This document shows positions 36,651 through 46,315 of a stretch of DNA of 64,000 nucleotides, piece after piece (positions within the stretch are counted from its first letter, which is position 1; each line of letters begins with the position of its first letter). The notes under the pieces were generated by a model that saw nothing but the letters and a program-made list of their open reading frames with translations, did no database searches and was not told the DNA's origin. Location of the stretch: NCBI RefSeq assembly GCF_001870675.1, contig NZ_MEHT01000018.1:1-64000 (forward strand). The letters are read 5' to 3'. The position numbers and the translations under genes are program-made. Source of the stretch: Roseinatronobacter thiooxidans (GTDB lineage Bacteria; Pseudomonadota; Alphaproteobacteria; Rhodobacterales; Rhodobacteraceae).

Positions 36651-37406
36651 ATGTCAGGCAGCATCTTGCGACCCGAAGAATTACCAGAGATTCGCCATCT
36701 GCATCTGTTCCGCGATATGACGCAGGCCAGCTTTGAAACTCTGATGGCCAGTTCTTACGCACAGAATTTTCCCCAAGGGCTGGAGATTATCCGGCAGGGT
36801 GACCCAGCCGATTTTCTGCATATCGTGCTGGAAGGGTCGGTCGAATTATTCGCGCAAGGGGCGGGGCGCGAATGCACCATGGCTGTGGTCCGGCCCGTGT
36901 CCACCTTCATTCTGGCGGCCAGCATTCGTGACGCCCCCTATCTGATGTCCGCCCGCACATTAGAGCGCACACGCATCATTCTGGTGCCCGCGCCCGACCT
37001 GCGCGCCATGTTCCGGCGCGACACGGAATTTGCGGTATCTGTGATCAACGAATTGGCCGCCTGTTACCGTTCGGTTGTGCGCAGTGCCAAAACCCTGAAA
37101 CTGCGCAATTCGCGCGAACGGGTTGCATCCTATCTGTTGCGCCAGTCGTTGCTGTCTGGCGGGGCCACGTCTTACACTTTGCCGGTCGAGAAACGCCTGC
37201 TTGCCTCTTATCTCGGAATGACGTCCGAAAACCTGTCGCGCACATTGCGCACGCTGGAAGCAGATGGAATCAAGATGGACGGTGCGCGCGTTATCATCAC
37301 CGACCGCGAAAAGCTGACAGCTTTGGCACAGCTTGACAGGCTCATAGACGGGCCAGATGCCTTCTCTGGCCAGAGCGGCTCTGGGCTGCCTGCCGCAGAG
37401 CAGTAA
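36651..37406 (+). CDS. Crp/Fnr family regulator without Fe-S cysteines (DNR/NnrR-like)
   Basis: The 251-aa regulator has a cyclic-nucleotide-binding-like domain (residues about 25-145, with GDPADFLHIVLEGSVELFAQG) and a C-terminal winged helix. The recognition helix SENLSRTL has Glu193, Ser196 and Arg197, the E-x-x-S-R set that reads TTGAT half-sites in FNR. Only scattered cysteines are seen and no N-terminal cluster, so it should not sense oxygen by a [4Fe-4S] centre. A nitrate, nitrite or NO-responsive role is plausible from the neighbouring nar genes. The start is uncertain: 36651 fits the domain start but lacks a good ribosome site; 36576 and 36516 are open. Confidence 0.85.
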   Translation: MSGSILRPEELPEIRHLHLFRDMTQASFETLMASSYAQNFPQGLEIIRQGDPADFLHIVLEGSVELFAQGAGRECTMAVVRPVSTFILAASIRDAPYLMSARTLERTRIILVPAPDLRAMFRRDTEFAVSVINELAACYRSVVRSAKTLKLRNSRERVASYLLRQSLLSGGATSYTLPVEKRLLASYLGMTSENLSRTLRTLEADGIKMDGARVIITDREKLTALAQLDRLIDGPDAFSGQSGSGLPAAEQ

Positions 37407-37434
37407 AGCCGACAAACACAAATAGATGCTTTGC

Positions 37435-37458
37435 GCCCAAGCCCTGTTGGGCTTGGGT
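37435..37458. terminator. Hairpin between convergent regulator and pheT genes
   Basis: CCCAAGCCC at 37436-37444 pairs perfectly with GGGCTTGGG at 37449-37457 around TGTT, with a further G-T pair possible. It sits between two converging stop codons and could end transcripts from both sides, although neither side has a strong T-run. Confidence 0.6.
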
Positions 37459-37473
37459 CAGATGCGCCGCGCG

Positions 37474-39894
37474 TTAAGCGCGCAGCGTGCCGCCTGTGGC
37501 CTTTGTCACCTTCTCGATAATCTTGCGGCCAAGCAGTTCGATATCTTCATCGGTCAAGGTGCGCTCTACAGGTTGCAACCGCACGGATATGGCCAGCGAT
37601 TTGCGGCCCTCGCCAAACTGCGCCTCGGCCTTGGGGCCTGTGAATTCGTCAAACACGCTTACACCCGTGATCAGTGCCTTATCGGCACCTGCGGCGGCAT
37701 TCACCACATTGATCGCCTCTACCTTGGCATCCAGCACAAAGGCATAATCGCGTTCCAGCGGTTGCAATGTGCTGATGCTAAGCGATTGACGGGTGGTTTT
37801 GCGCGCTTTGGGCAGGGGCGGGTTTTCGACATAAACCGTGAAAGCGACAACCGGCCCTTTCAGATCAAACGCCTTGATCACCTTTGGGTGCACTTCGCCG
37901 AACACTGCCAAGGGCAGTTTCGGCCCAAGGCTGATCACCCCTGCCCGCCCCGGATGGAACCAGTCAGGCAATTTGCGGTGGATCTGGAACTTTGCAGGCG
38001 CGCCGATAGCAGCCAGCACGGCTTCGGCATCGGCCTTGGCATCATACAGATCAACCATGCGGCGGCTGCCGAAGGGGTCGCGCGGGGCAGTTGCACCCAC
38101 CAGAATACCAGCGGCCTGAACATGCTGTTCGCCCGGCTCGCCGCCGGTGAAGACGGGGCCAACCTCGAACAAGGCAAGGTCTGTGGCACCGCGCGCCTGA
38201 TTGCGCGCCGCCGCCTGCAACAGGCCGGGCAACAAATCCGGGCGCATATGCGTCATTTCCGAGGAAATCGGGTTTTCCAGCCGCACAGCATCCGTTCCGC
38301 CGCCAAAGGCCGCAGCAGAGCTTGCGTCGATAAAGCTGTAGCTGACGCATTCATTATAGCCCTGCCCTGCCAGAACCCGCCGCGCCGCGCGTTCGCGCAG
38401 CTGCATTGGTGTCAGGATCGGGCGAGCAACCCCCGCTTGCGGGCGGGCCAATGGCTTGCCCTGCAATTTGCTAAGCGACGCGATGCGGGCAATTTCCTCG
38501 ATCAAATCCGCCGCGCCCAGAATATCGGGGCGCCAAGTGGGCGGGCTGGCCTGATCGTCTGTCAGCGTAAACCCAAGTGCGGCCAAAGTCTCGCGCTGCT
38601 CTGCCTCGGGGATGTCCATGCCCACAAGCGAATGCACGCGGGTCGGATCGAAGCGATAGCTGCGCGCGGTGTCCGGCACAGCGCCATCCAGCACCACCTC
38701 TGACGCCTCGCCGCCGCACAACTCCAGCACCATGCGGGTTGCCAGTTCCAACCCGTCCAGCGTGAAAGCCGGATCAACCCCGCGTTCAAACCTGTAGCGG
38801 GCATCGGAATTGATCTTCAGCGCGCGGCCTGTGGCGGCGATGGTGATCGGGTCCCAATAGGCGGATTCCAGAAAGACATTTACCGTCTCATCAGTGCAGC
38901 CCGAATGCGCGCCGCCCATGATGCCTGCAATGCTCTCGATCCCCGCATCGTCAGAGATGACCATTTGCCCGGCGTCCAGCCTGTAGGTTTTGTCGTCCAG
39001 CGCCAGCACCTCTTCGCCGCCCTGCGCCGGATGGATGCGCAAGCCGCCCGCAACCTTGTCGGCATCAAACACATGCAAGGGGCGGTTCTGGTCGAAGGTG
39101 AAGAAATTTGTAATATCCACCAGCGCCGAGATCGGGCGCAACCCGATGGCGCGCAGCCGCTTTTGCAGCCAGTCGGGCGATGGGCCGTTTTTGACCCCGC
39201 GAATAACGCGGCCTGCAAATAGCGGGCAGCCGTTTTCTTTCAACTCTGGCGCAATGGTCACCGAAACGGGGCTGGCAAAACTGCCTGCAACCGGCGCTGC
39301 ATCCAGCGGTTTCAGCGTGCCAAGCCCGCGCGCGGCCAGATCGCGCGCAATGCCGCGCACGCCAAGCGCATCGGGGCGGTTGGGGGTGATGGCAATATCG
39401 ATCACCGGGTCGTTCAGCCCTGCATAATCGATAAACCACGCCCCCAGCGGCGCATCTTCGGGCAGATCAATGATGCCGTCATGGGCGTCCGAGAGCATCA
39501 ATTCACGCTCGGAGCACAGCATGCCGTTGCTGGCCTGACCACGGATCACACCGGGTTTCAGGTCCACCCCGGTGCCGGGCACATGTGTGCCGACAGGGGC
39601 AAAGACAGCGCGCATGCCCGTGCGCGCATTCGGCGCGCCGCACACGACCTGCACTTCTTCGCTGGCCCCCTCTGGCCCATTGGGCCATGTTTCAACACGG
39701 CACAGGCGCAGACGGTCTGCATCGGGGTGGGGCGCAGCCTCGATCACGCGGGCGATACGAAAGACCCCAAGGCTGTTGGCGGGGTCGATAATCTCTTCGA
39801 CTTCCAACCCCAGATCCGTCAGCGCATCGCCGATCTGGTCCAGCGTTGCGTCAGTTTCCAGATGATCCTTAAGCCAGGACAGCGTGAATTTCAT
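37474..39894 (-). CDS. pheT: Phenylalanyl-tRNA synthetase beta subunit
   Basis: The 806-aa beta subunit charges tRNA-Phe together with PheS. Domains are in the usual order: an N-terminal EMAP-like tRNA-binding domain (residues about 40-150, with VVCGAPNARTGMRAVFAPVGT), the B3/B4 editing domain around 210-390, B5 around 400-475, a core catalytic-like domain, and the C-terminal ferredoxin-fold anticodon-binding domain from about 710 (STLQPLERDYAFVLD). Length and motifs are normal. GGAAGAG lies just before the start. pheS is not in this window next to it. Confidence 0.97.
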   Translation of the reverse strand: MKFTLSWLKDHLETDATLDQIGDALTDLGLEVEEIIDPANSLGVFRIARVIEAAPHPDADRLRLCRVETWPNGPEGASEEVQVVCGAPNARTGMRAVFAPVGTHVPGTGVDLKPGVIRGQASNGMLCSERELMLSDAHDGIIDLPEDAPLGAWFIDYAGLNDPVIDIAITPNRPDALGVRGIARDLAARGLGTLKPLDAAPVAGSFASPVSVTIAPELKENGCPLFAGRVIRGVKNGPSPDWLQKRLRAIGLRPISALVDITNFFTFDQNRPLHVFDADKVAGGLRIHPAQGGEEVLALDDKTYRLDAGQMVISDDAGIESIAGIMGGAHSGCTDETVNVFLESAYWDPITIAATGRALKINSDARYRFERGVDPAFTLDGLELATRMVLELCGGEASEVVLDGAVPDTARSYRFDPTRVHSLVGMDIPEAEQRETLAALGFTLTDDQASPPTWRPDILGAADLIEEIARIASLSKLQGKPLARPQAGVARPILTPMQLRERAARRVLAGQGYNECVSYSFIDASSAAAFGGGTDAVRLENPISSEMTHMRPDLLPGLLQAAARNQARGATDLALFEVGPVFTGGEPGEQHVQAAGILVGATAPRDPFGSRRMVDLYDAKADAEAVLAAIGAPAKFQIHRKLPDWFHPGRAGVISLGPKLPLAVFGEVHPKVIKAFDLKGPVVAFTVYVENPPLPKARKTTRQSLSISTLQPLERDYAFVLDAKVEAINVVNAAAGADKALITGVSVFDEFTGPKAEAQFGEGRKSLAISVRLQPVERTLTDEDIELLGRKIIEKVTKATGGTLRA

Positions 39895-39996
39895 GTCTCT
39901 TCCCCGAATTCGCCTGCAAAGCGGTCAGGCAGCGGCCTAGCCGATAAATTCAGCCTTGAAAAGCCGCTTGCCCAACCTGCCGCATTCTATGCCCGC

Positions 39997-40779
39997 TTAG
40001 CGATTGCGGGCATCGATGCTGTCATCATCCTCGTCTTCGTCCTCGTCATCATCGGGCAGGTTGAAGAAGCTGTCTGCATCGCTGTAATCGGCGGCTGTGC
40101 TGGTGCGCTCAGTTTCAGCATTCAGATCGCTGATGGTGAAATTCTCCAGACCTGCAATGCCTGCGGGCATTTTCGGCTCGGCATCCGCTTCCAGCGACTG
40201 CTCGGTCGAGACCAGCTTGCGGCGCTCGTCATCGCTCATGACGCCACCTTCCGCAGCGCGCTTGGCGGCGGCTTTCTGAACTTCCTTGTCCAGCTCCGAC
40301 TGGCGGCACAGGCCCAGCGCGACAGGGTCGATGGGTTGCAGGTTCGAGATGTTCCAATGCGTGCGCTCGCGGATCGCCTCGATCGTGGAATTTGTCGTGC
40401 CAACCAGACGCCGGATTTGCGCATCTGCCAGTTCGGGATGGAACTTGACCAACCACAAAATCGAGGCCGGACGATCCTGCCGCTTGGACAAAGGCGTGTA
40501 GCGCGGGCCACGGCGTTTTTCCTCGCCCTCGGCGGCGGGGTTGTATTTCAGCCGCAACGCATAGCGCGGGTCTTTTTCGCCACGCTCGATCTCGATCGGG
40601 TCAAGCTGGTTATTGGCCACAGGGTCAAACCCTTTGACACCGCCTGCGACATCACCATCGGCAATGCCCTGCACTTCCAATTCATGCAGGCCGCAAAAAT
40701 CTGCAACCTGCTTGAAGGTGAGAGTCGTGTTATCGACCAGCCAGACGGCGGTCGCCTTGGGCATTAATGGTTTTGACAT
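39997..40779 (-). CDS. TrcR-type cell-cycle transcriptional regulator (DUF1013)
   Basis: The 260-aa protein belongs to the DUF1013 family, whose Caulobacter member is TrcR. The conserved N-terminal region MPKATAVWLVDNTTLTFKQVADFCGLHELEVQGIADG looks like a helix-turn-helix module, and RRLVGTTNSTIEAIRERTHWN in the middle is a second family signature. The C-terminus ends in an Asp/Glu run of about 12 residues, a common low-complexity tail here. The start at 40779 is where the conserved domain begins; a frame to 40818 exists. It is single-standing, between pheT and the RNase T2 gene. Confidence 0.88.
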   Translation of the reverse strand: MSKPLMPKATAVWLVDNTTLTFKQVADFCGLHELEVQGIADGDVAGGVKGFDPVANNQLDPIEIERGEKDPRYALRLKYNPAAEGEEKRRGPRYTPLSKRQDRPASILWLVKFHPELADAQIRRLVGTTNSTIEAIRERTHWNISNLQPIDPVALGLCRQSELDKEVQKAAAKRAAEGGVMSDDERRKLVSTEQSLEADAEPKMPAGIAGLENFTISDLNAETERTSTAADYSDADSFFNLPDDDEDEDEDDDSIDARNR

Positions 40780-40921
40780 GACATCAACTCCTGTCATACG
40801 AGCGCGGGCAATGCGCATGCTTCATCGGATGCCGGAACCTCGGCTACAGGGCGAACCTGCGTTTCCACGATTTCTGGAATGGTGTCCTTATAACGCGTGT
40901 ATGAGTAGAGGGAAAGACGAA

Positions 40922-41575
40922 ATGCGCAAAATCCTGTTGGCTGTATTGGCAATTATCGCCCTTTCGGGCTGGCTTTTGGTGCAGCCGCGCGAAGATGTGA
41001 CTTCGCCTGACGGTTATCTGGTTCTGGCGCTAAGCTGGACACCCAGTTGGTGCGCCGCAGAAGGGGCCGCGCGGGGCGATGCGCGTTGCGAGACAGGCTC
41101 TGGTGCGGGCTGGCTGGTGCATGGGTTATGGCCGCAGCATAGCAGCGGCGGCTGGCCGGAATTTTGCGACACAGCCCATCCCGCACCGACACGCGCCGCC
41201 TTGCAAGGGATGGTGGATATCATCGGCTCGGCCGGTTTGGCGCGGCACCAATGGGCAAAGCATGGCAGCTGCTCTGGCTGGGATGCGGCCGCATATTTCG
41301 CGCAGACCCGCGCGGCGTTCAGCGGGCTGGCCTTTCCGCAGGCCATCCGGGCCGATGCGCACCCCCAACGACTCGGGCCTGATGCACTGCTGGCAGAGTT
41401 TCGCGCAGCCAACCCGCAATTCGGCCCCGATATGGTGACGCTGACCTGCCGCGCGGGACTGGCGCAGGAAATCCGTCTGTGCCTGACCCACGACCTGCAA
41501 CCGCGCCGCTGCGATGACGGGCTTTTGTCACGCGGATGCAACGCGCGATCCGTGACACTTCCCGCGCAGCCCTAA
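40922..41575 (+). CDS. Secreted ribonuclease T2 family protein
   Basis: The 217-aa endoribonuclease has an N-terminal signal or anchor segment (ILLAVLAIIALSGWLLV) and both T2 catalytic boxes: CAS1 in LVHGLWPQH near residue 67 and CAS2 in HQWAKHGSC near residue 111, giving the His pair and the Lys. Several paired cysteines suggest disulfides, so it acts in the periplasm or outside, degrading RNA to 3'-nucleotides by a cyclic intermediate. The start at 40922 follows AGAGGGAAAG; ATG 40901 is an alternative. It is upstream of carB on the same strand, with about 155 bases between. Confidence 0.9.
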   Translation: MRKILLAVLAIIALSGWLLVQPREDVTSPDGYLVLALSWTPSWCAAEGAARGDARCETGSGAGWLVHGLWPQHSSGGWPEFCDTAHPAPTRAALQGMVDIIGSAGLARHQWAKHGSCSGWDAAAYFAQTRAAFSGLAFPQAIRADAHPQRLGPDALLAEFRAANPQFGPDMVTLTCRAGLAQEIRLCLTHDLQPRRCDDGLLSRGCNARSVTLPAQP

Positions 41576-41731
41576 GCCTGTGCCATTCGGGCAAGTTGCT
41601 GCGATATCTGTGCCGAACTTCCCGCATCAGCCCTTGCGTCGAGACTGCCCTTGACTATAACGCCCACAATTTACGCCCCAGCCCTTCCGGCACTGGGGCG
41701 AATGCGCGCGCAGGTCAGTCAGGGGTCCGTC

Positions 41732-44700
41732 ATGCCAAAAAGAACCGACATCCAATCCATCATGATCATTGGCGCAGGGCCGATTGTGATCGGCCAAGCC
41801 TGCGAATTCGACTATTCGGGGGCGCAGGCGTGCAAAGCGTTGCGCGAAGAAGGGTATCGGGTGATTCTGGTCAACTCGAACCCCGCCACGATCATGACGG
41901 ACCCCGGCCTTGCCGACGCGACCTATATCGAACCGATCACGCCAGAGATTGTGGCCAAGATCATCGAAAAGGAACGCCCCGATGCGCTGCTGCCCACAAT
42001 GGGCGGGCAAACAGGGCTGAACACCTCGCTGGCGCTGGCCGATATGGGCGTGCTGGACAAGTTCGGGGTCGAGTTGATTGGCGCGAACCGTCAGGCCATC
42101 GAGATGGCAGAAGACCGTAAACTGTTCCGCGAAGCGATGGACCGGATCGGGCTGGAAAACCCCAAGGCCACGATCATTGCCGCCCCCAAGCTGGACAATG
42201 GCAAATATGACATCAACGCTGGTGTGGCCGCCGCGATTGAAGCGATCGAATATGTGGGCTTGCCTGCCATCATCCGCCCTGCCTTTACCCTTGGCGGTAC
42301 GGGCGGCGGCGTGGCCTATAACCGCGATGATTATGAACGCATCTGCCGCTCTGGCCTAGACGCCTCGCCTGTGGCGCAGATTCTGGTCGATGAATCGCTG
42401 CTGGGCTGGAAAGAGTTTGAAATGGAAGTCGTGCGCGACCGCGCCGACAATGCGATCATCGTCTGTGCCATTGAAAACGTGGACCCGATGGGCGTGCATA
42501 CAGGCGATTCCATCACTGTGGCCCCTGCCCTGACGCTGACCGACAAGGAATACCAGATCATGCGCAACGGCTCTATCGCTGTGCTGCGCGAGATTGGTGT
42601 GGAAACCGGCGGGTCCAACGTGCAATGGGCGATCAACCCTGCCGACGGGCGCATGGTGGTGATTGAAATGAACCCGCGCGTGTCGCGCTCATCCGCGCTG
42701 GCCTCCAAGGCGACAGGCTTTCCGATTGCGAAAATCGCGGCGAAGCTGGCCATTGGCTACACGCTGGACGAGTTGGACAATGACATCACAAAAGTGACAC
42801 CGGCATCGTTTGAACCCACAATAGATTATGTCGTCACCAAAATCCCAAGGTTCGCTTTTGAAAAGTTCCCCGGATCAAAGCCCGAACTGACAACCGCCAT
42901 GAAATCGGTGGGCGAGGCGATGGCGATTGGCCGCACCTTCCACGAATCGATGCAAAAGGCGCTGGCCAGCATGGAAACCGGCCTGAGCGGGTTTGACGAA
43001 ATCGCCATTCCCGGCGCGCCGGACCGTGCCGCCATCATCAAGGCCATCTCTGCCCAAACCCCCGACCGAATCCGCCTGATCGCGCAAGCCATGCGCGAAG
43101 GGCTGTCAGATGACGAGATTCAGGCCGCAACCGCCTTTGACCCGTGGTTCCTTGCCCGCATCCGCGAGATCATCGACGCCGAGGCAGAAATTCGCCGCAA
43201 CGGCCTGCCCGTCACTGCAGCGGGCCTGCGCGAATTGAAAATGCTGGGCTTCACCGATGCGCGCCTTGCCATGCTGACAGGGCGCGACGAAGGGCAAGTG
43301 CGCCGCGCGCGCCGCAATCTGGGCGTGAACGCCGTGTTCAAGCGCATCGACACCTGCGCCGCCGAGTTCGAGGCGCAGACCCCTTATATGTATTCCACCT
43401 ATGAATCGCCCGTCATGGGCGATGTGGAATGCGAGGCGCGCCCATCGGACCGCAAAAAGGTCGTTATCTTGGGCGGTGGTCCCAACCGGATCGGCCAAGG
43501 GATCGAGTTTGATTATTGCTGCTGCCATGCCTGTTTCGCGCTGACCGATGTGGGCTACGAGACAATCATGATCAACTGCAACCCCGAGACGGTTTCGACC
43601 GATTACGACACCTCGGACCGGCTGTATTTTGAACCCCTGACGCTGGAGCATGTTCTGGAAATTCTGCGGGTCGAGCAGGAAAACGGCACCTTGCACGGCG
43701 TGATTGTACAGTTTGGTGGCCAGACGCCCCTGAAACTGGCCAATGCGCTGGAAGAAGAAGGCATCCCGATCCTTGGCACCAGCCCCGACGCGATTGATCT
43801 GGCCGAGGACCGCGAGCGTTTTCAGGAACTTCTGAACAAGCTGGGCCTGAAACAGCCCGTCAACGGTATTGCCTCGACCCCTGAACAGGCGTTCGAGATT
43901 GCGCAGCGCGTGGGCTATCCGCTGGTGATCCGCCCTTCCTATGTTCTGGGCGGGCGCGCGATGGAGATTGTGCGCGATGACGCGCATCTGGAACGCTATA
44001 TCCGCGAGGCTGTGGTGGTGTCGGGCAAGAACCCTGTGCTGCTGGACAGCTACCTTGTCGGCGCGGTCGAGGTGGATGTGGATGCCTTGTGTGATGGCAG
44101 AAATGTGCATGTCGCAGGCATCATGCAACATATCGAGGAAGCGGGCGTGCATTCCGGTGACAGCGCCTGTTCACTGCCACCCTATTCCCTAAGTCCTGAA
44201 ATTATTGCAGAATTGCGCGTCCAGACCGAAGCGATGGCGCTTGGCCTGAATGTTGTGGGCCTGATGAATGTGCAATTCGCCATCAAGGATGATGTCATCT
44301 ATGTGCTAGAGGTGAACCCGCGCGCCAGCCGCACGGTGCCCTTTGTGGCCAAGGCGACAGACAGCGCAATCGCGTCGATCGCCGCACGCCTGATGGCGGG
44401 AGAGCCTTTGTCGAACTTCCCGCTGCGCGCGCCTATTGTCGCCAATGTCGCCCCCTCAGAACCGATGCCGATGGGCGACCCGATGACACTGGCCGACCCG
44501 CAAACCCCCTGGTTCTCGGTCAAGGAAGCGGTGCTGCCCTTTGCACGCTTCCCCGGCGTGGATACATTGCTTGGACCCGAGATGCGTTCGACCGGCGAGG
44601 TGATGGGCTGGGCGCGCAACTTCGCGCGTGCCTTCTACAAGGCACAGCTTGGCGCGGGCGTCACCCTGCCGGAATCGGGCCGCGTGTTCCTGTCGATCAA

Positions 44701-45073
44701 GGATTACGACAAAGGCCCCCTGATGGTGGAAGCCGCGCAAACGCTGAACGAGTTGGGCTTCTCCATCGTTGCCACACGCGGCACGGCGGATTGGCTGGGC
44801 GCGCAGGGTGTCAGCTGCGAGATTGTCAATAAAGTGTATGAAGGGCGGCCAAACATCGTTGATCTGCTGAAAAGCGGCGAGATTGTCATGGTGCTGAACA
44901 CCACCGAAGGCGCGCAGGCCATTGAAGACAGTCGCGAAATTCGCGCGGTCGCGCTATATGACAAGATCCCCTATTACACGACCGCCGCAGGCAGCCATGC
45001 CGCTGTCATGGCGATCAAGGCACGCGAAGAGGGAGAAATCGGCGTGCGCGCCTTGCAGCACGCTGCCGATTGA
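41732..45073 (+). CDS. carB: Carbamoyl-phosphate synthase large subunit
   Basis: The 1113-aa subunit makes carbamoyl phosphate from bicarbonate, ammonia (from CarA) and two ATP, for arginine and pyrimidine synthesis. It shows the duplicated ATP-grasp architecture: N-half [21 protein letters not shown] and the matching C-half [20 protein letters not shown], each followed by an ATP-grasp site ([26 protein letters not shown]). An oligomerisation domain lies between them and a C-terminal MGS-like allosteric domain follows from about residue 975. ATG 41732 is chosen because conserved sequence begins there and AGGGG lies upstream; a frame to 41651 is leader. A clear intrinsic terminator follows. 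Confidence 0.97.
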   Translation: MPKRTDIQSIMIIGAGPIVIGQACEFDYSGAQACKALREEGYRVILVNSNPATIMTDPGLADATYIEPITPEIVAKIIEKERPDALLPTMGGQTGLNTSLALADMGVLDKFGVELIGANRQAIEMAEDRKLFREAMDRIGLENPKATIIAAPKLDNGKYDINAGVAAAIEAIEYVGLPAIIRPAFTLGGTGGGVAYNRDDYERICRSGLDASPVAQILVDESLLGWKEFEMEVVRDRADNAIIVCAIENVDPMGVHTGDSITVAPALTLTDKEYQIMRNGSIAVLREIGVETGGSNVQWAINPADGRMVVIEMNPRVSRSSALASKATGFPIAKIAAKLAIGYTLDELDNDITKVTPASFEPTIDYVVTKIPRFAFEKFPGSKPELTTAMKSVGEAMAIGRTFHESMQKALASMETGLSGFDEIAIPGAPDRAAIIKAISAQTPDRIRLIAQAMREGLSDDEIQAATAFDPWFLARIREIIDAEAEIRRNGLPVTAAGLRELKMLGFTDARLAMLTGRDEGQVRRARRNLGVNAVFKRIDTCAAEFEAQTPYMYSTYESPVMGDVECEARPSDRKKVVILGGGPNRIGQGIEFDYCCCHACFALTDVGYETIMINCNPETVSTDYDTSDRLYFEPLTLEHVLEILRVEQENGTLHGVIVQFGGQTPLKLANALEEEGIPILGTSPDAIDLAEDRERFQELLNKLGLKQPVNGIASTPEQAFEIAQRVGYPLVIRPSYVLGGRAMEIVRDDAHLERYIREAVVVSGKNPVLLDSYLVGAVEVDVDALCDGRNVHVAGIMQHIEEAGVHSGDSACSLPPYSLSPEIIAELRVQTEAMALGLNVVGLMNVQFAIKDDVIYVLEVNPRASRTVPFVAKATDSAIASIAARLMAGEPLSNFPLRAPIVANVAPSEPMPMGDPMTLADPQTPWFSVKEAVLPFARFPGVDTLLGPEMRSTGEVMGWARNFARAFYKAQLGAGVTLPESGRVFLSIKDYDKGPLMVEAAQTLNELGFSIVATRGTADWLGAQGVSCEIVNKVYEGRPNIVDLLKSGEIVMVLNTTEGAQAIEDSREIRAVALYDKIPYYTTAAGSHAAVMAIKAREEGEIGVRALQHAAD

Positions 45074-45112
45074 CGCCACGCATCTGCCAGTGGCACATCC
45101 CAAATCAACCAG

Positions 45113-45142
45113 CCGCGCGTCACATCTGATGCGCGGTTTTTT
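45113..45142 (+). terminator. Rho-independent terminator after carB
   Basis: CCGCGCGTCA (45113-45122) pairs with TGATGCGCGG (45127-45136) through ten pairs including one G-T, loop CATC, followed directly by six T. This is the clearest intrinsic terminator in the window. Confidence 0.92.
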
Positions 45143-45227
45143 AGTCTCTGCCACAGGGCAAAACCCGTTCCCGCCGCATCCTGTATCAGCAACGGTGGAA
45201 AGGTTCTGGTTTATCATACACTCTTGT

Positions 45228-45248
45228 TGCAAACGATTATCATTAGCA
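45228..45248 (+). promoter_or_regulatory. Fur-family-like operator (Fur/Mur/Zur type)
   Basis: GCAAACGATTATCATTAGC at 45229-45247, flanked by T and A, is a near-palindrome (TGC-A-A...T-A-GCA around GATTATC). It matches most positions of the classical Fur-box pattern GATAATGATAATCATTATC. It lies 45 bases before the start codon of the metal-binding protein gene, overlapping the expected promoter. Metal-dependent repression is therefore likely. Which metal and which Fur-family member cannot be told from sequence. Confidence 0.65.
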
Positions 45249-45292
45249 TATATAGGGGCCAGAGAGTACACAGCCGAAAGGGGAGACTCCCG

Positions 45293-46267
45293 ATGATACG
45301 AACCAAGGTAGCCATAATCGCAAGCTGTGCGGCCTTCGCCGCCCCTGCCAATGCGCAAGATGGCCCGCTGAATGTGCTGGCAACTGTCGGCATGGTTGCA
45401 GATGTTGCGCAAAATGTGGCGGGCGCATGTGCCAATGTGACCACCCTGATCGGCGCAGGCACCGACCCGCATTATTTCTCTGCCACCCCGCGCGATGTCG
45501 ATGCACTCGCACAGGCAGAGCTGATCTTTTATGTGGACCGCGCCCTAGAAGAACGGCTTGCCGATGTGCTGGATAATTTCCGCAACCGCACGCCAACTGT
45601 GGGGCTGGCGGGGGCCAGTTTCGACACAGACGCACTGTTGCAAGACCCGGATGCAGACGGCGCGCTGGACCCGCATTTATGGATGGATGTCAGCCGCTGG
45701 GCACAAATTGCGCCCGTTATTGCCGAGAATATCGCGCAACTGCGCCCCGACTGTGCTGCGGACCTGGCCAGAAATGTCGCGGACTATACCGCGCAACTGG
45801 ACGCCCTGCATCGCTGGGTCGGCGATGCCATCGCCACCATCCCCGAAGGCCAGCGCATGCTGGTCACCGCGCATGACGCCTTCTACTATTTCGCCGATGC
45901 CTATGGGATCGAAGCGTCCGAGGCGATTGAAGGGATTTCCACCGCCTCTGAAGCCAGCATCGGCGATATCCGCGAGGTTGCTGGTTTTGTCATTGAACGC
46001 GGCGTGCCTGCTGTATTCGTAGAAACCACCATCAACCCCCGCACGATTGAAGCGCTTGTCGCGGAAGTACAGGCGCAAGGCCATGATGTTGTCATCGGTG
46101 GCGCGCTGTTCTCGGATGCGATGGGCGATACTGGCACGGCGGAAGGCACCTATATCGGCATGATCCGCGCCAATACAGCCACAGTGACAACGGCCCTTGG
46201 CGGCACCCTGCCCGATTGGCCAGAGGTGTTGCAGGACTGGGCGCAGGAATGGGACATTTCCGACTAA
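45293..46267 (+). CDS. Mn/Zn ABC transporter substrate-binding protein (TroA/SitA-like)
   Basis: Periplasmic cluster A-I metal-binding protein of 324 aa with a signal peptide (cut likely after ANA near residue 21). The probable ligands are His60 (GTDPHYFS), His128 (LDPHLWMD), His194 (VTAHDAFYYF) and Asp275 (ALFSDAMGD). A His as third ligand plus the SDAMG...GTYIGMI ending fits TroA-like manganese/zinc binders. There is no His-rich loop of the ZnuA kind. Start 45293 follows AAAGGGGAG. It heads a four-gene operon behind a Fur-family-like operator and the carB terminator. Confidence 0.92.
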   Translation: MIRTKVAIIASCAAFAAPANAQDGPLNVLATVGMVADVAQNVAGACANVTTLIGAGTDPHYFSATPRDVDALAQAELIFYVDRALEERLADVLDNFRNRTPTVGLAGASFDTDALLQDPDADGALDPHLWMDVSRWAQIAPVIAENIAQLRPDCAADLARNVADYTAQLDALHRWVGDAIATIPEGQRMLVTAHDAFYYFADAYGIEASEAIEGISTASEASIGDIREVAGFVIERGVPAVFVETTINPRTIEALVAEVQAQGHDVVIGGALFSDAMGDTGTAEGTYIGMIRANTATVTTALGGTLPDWPEVLQDWAQEWDISD

Positions 46268-46315
46268 GTGATGTAAGACACAGCCGAACCGCCCGCAGCC
46301 TTGGAGGTGCGACAT

